5,169 nt of DNA from CAYYJM01 sp964471755 (GTDB lineage: Bacteria; Planctomycetota; Planctomycetia; Gemmatales; Gemmataceae), in the NCBI GenBank assembly GCA_964471755.1, contig CAYYJM010000365.1, positions 1 to 5,169 on the forward strand, in the 5' to 3' direction. Both the position numbers and the translations under genes were made by a program. Positions 1 through 5,169 of this stretch are shown here, one piece after another (position 1 is the stretch's first letter; the number at the start of each line of letters is the position of its first letter). The notes under the pieces are model-generated. The model was not told the origin of the DNA and searched no databases. It saw only the letters and a list, made by a program, of their open reading frames with translations.

Positions 1-58
1 TACCGCTGCAAACATCAGGCCAAGCGTGCATTACTTTCCTTACTGCCGATAAATAGCA
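1..58. other. Intergenic stretch downstream of the Enzyme I gene
   Basis: These 58 bases lie after the TAG stop of the GAF-Enzyme I gene. They are about 47% GC, clearly lower than the surrounding coding sequence, as expected of true intergenic DNA. I looked for a GC-rich hairpin followed by a T-run on the minus strand and saw none, so no intrinsic terminator can be called. Any terminator may lie beyond the window edge. No start codon with a convincing ribosome binding site was seen. Confidence 0.5.
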
Positions 59-2329
59 CTAGCCCAGCCAGCGAGCCAGCAGACGGCGCACCTCCAGTGC
101 CGAGCGGCAGGCCAGAAGGCGCGGAGCCAGCTCGGTCAGTTCGTCCGCCGACGTGCTGGCCAGCGTTCGCCGGGTGCGCCGAAACTGCGGCACCGACACG
201 CTCAGGGCGTCCACACCCAGGGCCGACAGGACGATCGTGCCTCCCACCTCGGCGGCCATCTCGCCACAGACGGTCACCCGCTTGCCCATCGCATGAGCAT
301 CGCGGATCACCTGGTCGATCAGCCGCAGCAGACCCGGATGGAGCGGATCGACCAGGGCGAGTGTCAATGGATCGTCACGATTCAGGTCCAGGGCCGAGGC
401 CGTCAGATCATTCGTACCCAGGGCGAACCAGGACACGACGTCGCTCCAGGAACGCACCAGCGGCACCGCGGCGGCCGCCTCGATCATCACTCCCAGCGGC
501 ACATCATGGGCGAACTCCAGGCCGTCTTCTTCCAGCGATCGCCGGGCCTCGTCCAGGACGACGACGACGAAATCGAGCAACTCGGTACGCGTCACCAGCG
601 GAATGAGCAGGCGAACCGGCCCCTCGACGCCGGCCCGGAGGATGGCACGGACCTGCTCGCGGAAGAGCTGTTGCAACGTCGGCGACTGAAGCACCAGCCG
701 CCAGTCAAGAGCCCGGGCCAGCGGGCCGAGGTGAGCGTACTGGGCCAGCTTGTCCGGTCGCAGGTCGAACGTGCGGATGCTGACCGGACGGCCATCCATC
801 TGACGCAGCAGTCGGCGGTAGATGTTGACCTGTTCCTCTTCCGTTGGCGGCGTCCGCCGGGCCAGGAAGAGAAACTCGCTGCGGAACAGGCCCGCGCCTG
901 GCACGCCGAGACGGACGGCCTCGATCGACTCGGCCAGCAGGTTGAGATTGACCTCGACAAGCGGCAGGCCGGCCGGCACGGCCAGCTCGCCAATCGAGGA
1001 GCCGGGGCCGTCCAGGGCCGGGGCGTCATCGGCGGGATTGAGGAGAACCTCACCGCGGTCGCCGTCCACGCGCAGCTGACAGCCAGGTGTCGTCAGGCGT
1101 GTGAACTCGGCCACCATGCCGACCATCGGGATGTTCAGGCTCCGGGCCAGGATGGCGGCGTGACTCTGTGGGCCGCCCTTCTCCAGGACGACGCCGGCGA
1201 GGCGCTGCGTGTCCACGGCGAACAACTGCAACACGGACGCCTCGCGGGTCACCAGGACGATTCGCTCGCCATCCGGGCCGGCGTCGGGACGCGGCTGGAG
1301 CTGCCAGAGGATGCGGTGGAAGACGTCCTTGAGATCGTGGACGCGCTCCTGGAGATGGCCGGTGGCGACCCGCTGGAAGGCGGCGACGTACTGATCCTGG
1401 GTTGCCAGCAGGGCCCCCTCGGCGCTGGCTCCGGCCTCGATGCGTGCGTGCAGGTCCCGCTCGATCGAGCGATCCTGCATGATGAGCAACTGCGCCTGCA
1501 AGATCGCTCCGTGGTCCTCGCCGACCAGGTCGGAGAGGTGCCGGCTCAGGCGGGTCAACTCCTGGCGGGCTCGCTCGGTGGCCTGCGTCAGGCGTTCCTT
1601 CTCATGGCCCGGATCGGCGGCGGTGCGCGGCAGAGTCTGACGCCAGGTGTCATCGTCGGCCAGGACGTACGCCTGCCCCTGGCCGAGGCCGCGACTGAAG
1701 CCTGTCCCACTCAGCCGGGCACTCGTCGTGGCCGGAATCTCTTCCGGGACGAGGACGACATCGGCATGGGCGGCCTGGGTCATCTGATCGAGCAGGGCGG
1801 CATCGGCGACCAGCGAGGCGACCTGCGAGGCGACCGTCACCAACATGCGCACCTCGCTGCTGGAGAACTCGCGCTGGTTGATCGTCTGCACGACGAGAAC
1901 GCCCTGCAACTCACCGCTGTCCACCAGGGGCACGCCGAGGAACGAGCGGTAGATGTCCTCGCCGACCTCGGGGAAATACTTGAAGCGCGGATGCGAGAAG
2001 GCGTCGGGGGCCGACACCGGCGTGAGCGACTCGGCGACGAGCCCGGTCAGGCCCTCAGTCAGCTTCATCCGCACCCGGCCGATGCCCTCGGGTTTGAGGC
2101 CGACGGTCGCGCTCAGGACCAGCTCTCGCAGCAGAGGATCGAACAGGTACACGGAGCAGACGGCGACCTTGAAGCGGCCCTGGACCAGAGCGACGATGTT
2201 CGACAGCGTCTCGCTCGGGTTGTGGCAGTGCGAAACCAGGGTGCTGATCTCTTCGAGCGTGAAGAGGAGCGATCCCTCGTAACTGATGCTCGGCGAACTA
2301 CCCGACGGACTGGAGGACGAGGAACTCAT
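59..2329 (-). CDS. ptsP: GAF-domain phosphoenolpyruvate-protein phosphotransferase (PtsP-like Enzyme I)
   Basis: This cytoplasmic Enzyme I takes phosphate from PEP onto a histidine and passes it to an HPr/NPr-type carrier. The N-terminal sensor domain is typical of the nitrogen-type PTS branch. Domains by residue: Ser-rich leader 1-18; GAF about 24-180; EI N-terminal/HPr-binding domain about 206-340; swivel domain about 350-432, with GGPQSHAAILAR carrying the phospho-His H390; PEP-binding TIM barrel about 455-745. Aligned from memory with E. coli EI, the active-site residues are present: R483 (LFRSEFLF), R519 (IRTFD), E617 (MIEA), N640-D641 (GTNDLT), R651 and C688 (VCGEM). At 756 residues it matches PtsP (about 750) rather than plain PtsI (about 575). 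Oddities: the usual DxGGDK reads DLRPDK (522-527), the NPxLGxR segment is lost, and the linker at about 431-458 is short. The ATG follows a GAGAGG and starts 9 bases after the methyltransferase stop. Family assignment is firm; the nitrogen-PTS role is inferred, and no HPr, NPr or PtsN gene is visible. Confidence 0.93.
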   Translation of the reverse strand: MSSSSSSPSGSSPSISYEGSLLFTLEEISTLVSHCHNPSETLSNIVALVQGRFKVAVCSVYLFDPLLRELVLSATVGLKPEGIGRVRMKLTEGLTGLVAESLTPVSAPDAFSHPRFKYFPEVGEDIYRSFLGVPLVDSGELQGVLVVQTINQREFSSSEVRMLVTVASQVASLVADAALLDQMTQAAHADVVLVPEEIPATTSARLSGTGFSRGLGQGQAYVLADDDTWRQTLPRTAADPGHEKERLTQATERARQELTRLSRHLSDLVGEDHGAILQAQLLIMQDRSIERDLHARIEAGASAEGALLATQDQYVAAFQRVATGHLQERVHDLKDVFHRILWQLQPRPDAGPDGERIVLVTREASVLQLFAVDTQRLAGVVLEKGGPQSHAAILARSLNIPMVGMVAEFTRLTTPGCQLRVDGDRGEVLLNPADDAPALDGPGSSIGELAVPAGLPLVEVNLNLLAESIEAVRLGVPGAGLFRSEFLFLARRTPPTEEEQVNIYRRLLRQMDGRPVSIRTFDLRPDKLAQYAHLGPLARALDWRLVLQSPTLQQLFREQVRAILRAGVEGPVRLLIPLVTRTELLDFVVVVLDEARRSLEEDGLEFAHDVPLGVMIEAAAAVPLVRSWSDVVSWFALGTNDLTASALDLNRDDPLTLALVDPLHPGLLRLIDQVIRDAHAMGKRVTVCGEMAAEVGGTIVLSALGVDALSVSVPQFRRTRRTLASTSADELTELAPRLLACRSALEVRRLLARWLG

Positions 2330-2334
2330 GACGA

Positions 2335-2340
2335 CCTCTC
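2335..2340 (-). promoter_or_regulatory. Ribosome binding site of the Enzyme I gene
   Basis: GAGAGG on the minus strand sits 5 bases before the ATG at 2329 and overlaps the TGA stop of the methyltransferase gene (2339-2341). The overlap fixes the Enzyme I start and suggests that ribosomes finishing the upstream gene can reinitiate here. Confidence 0.7.
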
Positions 2341-3391
2341 ACGCACGCCGGCCGGGCAGGACACCGCAGTGGACCAGCGTCGGTGCCACCGCTTCCGGGA
2401 CCAACCCGGCTTCCGTCATCCATTCGCGATACTCCTGCGCGGAGTACGCACGCCCCTCGGTCATCACGAAGAGTGCCGCCGAGTACAGGGCGATCGGTAG
2501 CGGCCCGTCCAACGCGTCGTTCAGGAAGACATCGTGGACGACCAGCTCGCCCCCCTTCGGTAGAGCGGCGGCACAGCGTGTGACCAGGGTTCGACACTCC
2601 GGTACGTCCCAGTCGTGCAGGATGTTCGAGAGCAGAACCACGTCGCAGCCGGAGGGGACCGGATCGCGAAACATGTCGCCGGGCTGGCAGGTGAGCCGAT
2701 CGGCAACCCGGGCATCCGCGGCGAACTCGGCGGCCACCTTGAGGACCTCAGGCCGATCCCAGACGATGGCCCGGAGGTGCGGATGCCGCTCCAGGTAGGC
2801 GATCGCGTACAGACCGGAGCCGCCGCCCACATCGAGCAGACACGAGGCCCGCTCGAGCGGATGGACGGCGGCCAGCACCGGGGCGACGTTGCGAGCGCGA
2901 CCGGCCAGCGACAGCGTCAGGCGGCGTGCGACCGACTCCTTCTCCATCGCCGAGTCGAGCCCTTCGCGATAGATGAAGGCCGCTCCCTCGTCGTCCGGCT
3001 CGGTTCCGGCCGGCTTGCTGGAACGCAGACTGTCGAGCATGCCCCGCACGCCGGGGCTCTCCGCTCCGAGACCGATGTAGGCGCTGACATCGTGCGGCGA
3101 CGTCGGCAGCAGATGGGCCCGGGCCAGCGGCGTGAGCGTGAGTCGGCCCGCGCCATCGCGGCTCAGCAGACCCATCGCTTGCAGGGCGGTCGTCAGGACG
3201 ACACCGGCCCGGGCCGATAGACCGAGACGACTGGCGAGGTCGGCGATGGTCAGTGGCGTCTCGGCCAGCAAGGGAAACACGCCCAGGTGCGTGACCGCGC
3301 AGCAGAGCAGCTCGGTGCCATGATTACCACGGAACGCCTCGAAGATCGGGGCCGGATCTTGCGACGGCGTCAGCAGAGGAAATTGCGCCAC
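2339..3391 (-). CDS. SAM-dependent O-methyltransferase (COMT/ASMT-like, methyltransf_2 family)
   Basis: This enzyme transfers a methyl group from S-adenosylmethionine, most likely to a hydroxyl of a small aromatic or polyketide-like molecule. Numbering from the GTG (350 residues, normal for the family): residues about 14-95 form the winged-helix dimerisation domain (FEAFRGNHGTELLCCAVTHL, then DLASRLGLSARAGVVLTTAL). The Rossmann SAM domain follows, with motif I LLDVGGGSG at 185-193, an acidic ribose-contacting position near D212 (WDRPEV), GDMF at 238-241, and LSNILHDWD at 254-262. H259 aligns with the catalytic base of plant caffeate/chalcone O-methyltransferases. An in-frame ATG at 3472 would add 27 residues lying wholly over the MATE gene's end. 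I prefer the GTG at 3391: it lies 2 bases after the MATE stop, and family homology starts shortly after it. The substrate cannot be read from sequence; hydroxyneurosporene methyltransferase-like or antibiotic-tailoring enzymes are alternatives within the family. Confidence 0.9.
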   Translation of the reverse strand: MAQFPLLTPSQDPAPIFEAFRGNHGTELLCCAVTHLGVFPLLAETPLTIADLASRLGLSARAGVVLTTALQAMGLLSRDGAGRLTLTPLARAHLLPTSPHDVSAYIGLGAESPGVRGMLDSLRSSKPAGTEPDDEGAAFIYREGLDSAMEKESVARRLTLSLAGRARNVAPVLAAVHPLERASCLLDVGGGSGLYAIAYLERHPHLRAIVWDRPEVLKVAAEFAADARVADRLTCQPGDMFRDPVPSGCDVVLLSNILHDWDVPECRTLVTRCAAALPKGGELVVHDVFLNDALDGPLPIALYSAALFVMTEGRAYSAQEYREWMTEAGLVPEAVAPTLVHCGVLPGRRA

Positions 3392-3393
3392 GG

Positions 3394-4911
3394 TCAGGAT
3401 GCCTCGGTCGAATCCTCGTGAATCGGTCCCGAGGCTGAGGATACCGCGCGGACCTGCTGTTCGGCTAGCCACTCTTCGTGTGGCGGGATCGTCGCCGGGT
3501 CACGGGTCGCGTCGATGTCCAGCGGCATGAGTTCCTCGATGACGCGCATCGACCGCCATTTGCCGCCGAGGAATCGCCACAGGAAGGCCAGGGCCAGCAG
3601 GATGATGAACGTCGCGGCCGCTCCCCAGGCGAAGAACATGCCCAGGTTGTAGTGCCAGGCCGCCCACGACGGAATGACCAGACACGGCCAGGCCAGACAG
3701 AGGCCGAGCAGGCTGACATAGTAGGTGTCGCCGGCACCGCGCAGGGCGAACGAGAAGATCAGGTTCATCGTGTCGAACAGGACGTAGACGACGACGATCC
3801 GAAGCGTCAGAGCGACCATCAGCGAGACCTGCTCCCAGTTGCTCGACGTCTGAGGATCCTGGAACAGCCAGGCGAGGGTCTGTGGCAGGGCCAGGAAGAA
3901 GACCGAGACGGTGGCGTTGATCGTCAGTCCGTAGCGCAGTCCGCGCCAGGTGACGGCGGCGGCCTGATCGCTCTTGCCCTGGCCCTGCGCCTGACCGACG
4001 AGGATGCCGACCGCCTGGCCCAGACCCATCGCCGGCAGGTACGCGAACAGATTGAGCGTGAAGGCGATCGTCGTCACGGTCAGTTCCAGCTCGCCCATCC
4101 GGCCGATGAAGACGATGAACAGTGCCCAGGTCAGCACGTCGATCGCGACGACGACGCCCGAGGGCAAACCGTAGTAGAGCATCCGACCGAGCAGGGGCCA
4201 GTCGATGCGCCAGCCGGAGCGGGTGCCGAAGTCGGCCTCGTACTTGCGACGCAGGAGCATGGCCAGGGCGAACAGGGCGGCACAACTGTTACCGGCCACG
4301 ACGGCGACGCCGGCCCCGCCGATGCCCAGCTCGGGGAAACCGAATCGGCCAAAGATGAGAACCCAGCCGACGAGCAGATTGGCCGCGACGCCGATGAGGT
4401 CGGCGAACATAACGACGATGCTCTCGCCGCGACCGGCGAAGAAACTGTTGGCCGCGGCCAGGAGGAGGTACGGAACCGCCGAGAGGACCAGCCAGCCGAG
4501 GTAGGTCGCCTCCTGAGCTTGCAAGTTCGGGTCGTGATCGACCAGGGTGATCAGGGTCGGCAGGAGCGGAATGAGGAGCAGGAAGACGACACCGCCAAGC
4601 AGGGCGATCCAGAATCCCTGCCAGATGACGGCACCGACGCGGCGCGGCCGACCCGCGCCCAGATACTGGGCGACGAACGTCGTCGAGTACATGACGGTGG
4701 CGTGGAACAGACCGAGCGGCACCCACAGGAGCATGGCTCCGGTCATGGACGCGCCGGCGGCTCCGTGGCCGTACCAGCCCAGCATCATGCGATCGACGGC
4801 GATCTGGATGTTCCACAGGCTCGCTCCGATGATGAGCGGCCAGGCCACCCGCCACAGCTGCCGGTCGATGGAAACTTCCGGAGCGGTCGTCAGGGGAGCG
4901 GGTGCGGTCAT
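3394..4911 (-). CDS. MATE-family multidrug efflux antiporter
   Basis: This inner-membrane antiporter would export drugs or metabolites in exchange for Na+ or H+. The 505 residues hold about twelve hydrophobic segments, near 22-42, 55-80, 94-118, 137-156, 164-187, 197-219, 241-268, 278-303, 325-349, 364-388, 396-416 and 422-447. They form two six-helix halves, as in MatE (PF01554). Family marks include VDRMMLGWYGHG in TM1 (D40), QYLGAGRP after TM2, FFAGRGES before TM5, PELGIGGAG before TM6, and LRGAGDT after TM10. By spacing recalled from NorM of Vibrio, D40, D258 and D380 occupy the cation-site acidic positions D36, E255 and D371, with Asp replacing Glu at the middle one. The charged tail 450-505 is probably cytoplasmic and longer than in minimal NorM proteins. 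The start ATG has GGAGG 9 bases upstream. It appears to be the first gene of a run with the methyltransferase and Enzyme I genes. The substrate and coupling ion are unknown. Confidence 0.93.
   Translation of the reverse strand: MTAPAPLTTAPEVSIDRQLWRVAWPLIIGASLWNIQIAVDRMMLGWYGHGAAGASMTGAMLLWVPLGLFHATVMYSTTFVAQYLGAGRPRRVGAVIWQGFWIALLGGVVFLLLIPLLPTLITLVDHDPNLQAQEATYLGWLVLSAVPYLLLAAANSFFAGRGESIVVMFADLIGVAANLLVGWVLIFGRFGFPELGIGGAGVAVVAGNSCAALFALAMLLRRKYEADFGTRSGWRIDWPLLGRMLYYGLPSGVVVAIDVLTWALFIVFIGRMGELELTVTTIAFTLNLFAYLPAMGLGQAVGILVGQAQGQGKSDQAAAVTWRGLRYGLTINATVSVFFLALPQTLAWLFQDPQTSSNWEQVSLMVALTLRIVVVYVLFDTMNLIFSFALRGAGDTYYVSLLGLCLAWPCLVIPSWAAWHYNLGMFFAWGAAATFIILLALAFLWRFLGGKWRSMRVIEELMPLDIDATRDPATIPPHEEWLAEQQVRAVSSASGPIHEDSTEAS
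3402..3405 (-). promoter_or_regulatory. Weak ribosome binding site supporting the GTG start of the methyltransferase
   Basis: GAGG on the minus strand, inside the last codons of the MATE gene, lies 10 bases before the GTG at 3391. Spacing is slightly long and the match is short. The main support for this start is therefore the near-contiguous stop/start arrangement (TGA, two bases, GTG), which suggests translational coupling. Confidence 0.4.
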
Positions 4912-4978
4912 CGAGCGGAGCCTCCGTGAGGAAAGGGAATCTGGCGATCAGGCAGGACACGGCCAGGCGACGGCAGGT
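4912..4978. other. 67-base spacer between the Uma2 and MATE genes
   Basis: This is the only gap long enough to hold a promoter for the MATE-methyltransferase-Enzyme I run. I see no convincing -35/-10 pair and no strong hairpin with a T-run. A 5-base CTGGC/GCCAG inverted pair is too weak to call. The spacer ends with the MATE ribosome binding site. Confidence 0.4.
4921..4925 (-). promoter_or_regulatory. Ribosome binding site of the MATE gene
   Basis: GGAGG on the minus strand lies 9 bases before the ATG at 4911. It is the strongest Shine-Dalgarno match near this gene and supports that ATG as the start. Confidence 0.7.
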
Positions 4979-5169
4979 TCACGGCTGATCGTGCCGCCGC
5001 TGCAACGCGGCGACGAATGAAGCGTGTTCCGGGCTGGCCAGCCCCTGGTGCAGGGTGGCGAGAACCGGGTTCAAGTCGAGTTGAACCAGAGCGGCCGTGT
5101 CGAGCCAGAGGCCTGGAAAAGTTTCGCTCCGCAGGACTCCGCCAGCGTCGGGCACGAGCGCCTCGTAAT
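4979..5169 (-). CDS. Uma2 family (DUF820) endonuclease-like protein, C-terminal 62 residues
   Basis: This gene is cut by the right edge of the window. The open frame on the minus strand starts with a full codon at 5167 and ends in TGA at 4979-4981. The 62 residues include VLRSETFPGLWLD and, further on, LNPVLATLHQGLASPEHASF. They strongly resemble the C-terminal end of Uma2/DUF820 proteins, where an F-P-G-L-W-L-D strand is followed by a helix and a Q-G-L-A-[ST]-P-E-H-x-x-F segment. Uma2 proteins are usually about 180-230 residues with a PD-(D/E)XK nuclease-like fold. The presumed catalytic residues would lie upstream, outside the window, so activity cannot be judged. They are often found in many copies in planctomycetes, cyanobacteria and Chloroflexi, with unsettled function. 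The gene shares strand with the next three but is separated by 67 bases, so it may be a separate unit. Recognition is from memory of family consensus. Confidence 0.8.
   Translation of the reverse strand, partial: YEALVPDAGGVLRSETFPGLWLDTAALVQLDLNPVLATLHQGLASPEHASFVAALQRRHDQP

Noticed and set aside
293..2500. A 735-codon open frame on the plus strand, antisense to the Enzyme I gene
   Set aside because: The opposite strand encodes an unmistakable Enzyme I over the same bases. The plus-strand product is rich in Arg, Gln, Gly, His and Asp with no recognisable domain, which is what third-position GC bias produces in an antisense frame. It runs past the end of the Enzyme I gene into the methyltransferase gene with no sign of its own boundaries.
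3478..4929. A 483-codon open frame on the plus strand, antisense to the MATE gene
   Set aside because: Its product is highly charged (Asp, Glu, Gln, Arg, Gly) and low in complexity, the expected mirror of hydrophobic membrane-protein codons. It has no domain and no supporting context.
4289..4960. A 223-codon minus-strand frame overlapping the MATE start
   Set aside because: It is an out-of-frame shadow of the MATE gene, rich in Arg and Pro with no motifs, while the MATE frame has clear family signatures.
4926..4978. Possible terminator or operator in the spacer after the Uma2 gene
   Set aside because: Only a 5-base CTGGC/GCCAG inverted pair was found, separated by about 16 bases and with no T-run. 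That is too weak to support a call.
5031..5044. A perfect 14-base palindrome, GGGCTGGCCAGCCC
   Set aside because: It lies inside the Uma2 coding region, over the conserved Gly-Leu-Ala-Ser codons, and has no T-run or partner site. Chance in GC-rich coding DNA explains it.

Overview
The window is GC-rich (about 63% by eye) and densely coded. All recognisable genes lie on the minus strand, so transcription runs from high to low coordinates. High GC, long ordinary metabolic genes, and the C-terminus of an Uma2-type (DUF820) protein fit a planctomycete, perhaps of the Gemmata type. That taxonomic guess rests on family resemblance and recall, not on a search. I see no rRNA, tRNA, CRISPR array, insertion sequence or integrase.

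In transcription order the layout is: (1) the last 62 codons of an Uma2-family endonuclease-like gene, which enters from the right edge and stops at 4979; (2) a 67-base spacer with the ribosome binding site of the next gene; (3) a complete 505-residue MATE-family multidrug/Na+ or H+ antiporter (4911 to 3394); (4) after 2 bases, a class I SAM-dependent O-methyltransferase of the plant COMT/acetylserotonin-methyltransferase type, best read from a GTG at 3391 (350 residues); (5) after 9 bases, a 756-residue GAF-domain phosphoenolpyruvate-protein phosphotransferase, a PtsP-like Enzyme I (2329 to 59); (6) 58 bases of more AT-rich, apparently non-coding sequence at the left edge.

The last three genes are packed tightly enough to be a single transcription unit with translational coupling. 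Their joint job is not obvious. An efflux pump next to a small-molecule O-methyltransferase suggests making, modifying or expelling a hydrophobic or aromatic compound. The sensor-type Enzyme I would link PEP status and a GAF ligand to a phosphorelay whose HPr/NPr partner is not in the window. The Enzyme I keeps its phosphorylatable His and all the PEP-site residues I can align. It has unusual substitutions around the usual D-G-G-D-K signature and a shortened linker between the swivel domain and the barrel. I find no clearly novel system; the most checkable oddities are these Enzyme I deviations and the gene combination.
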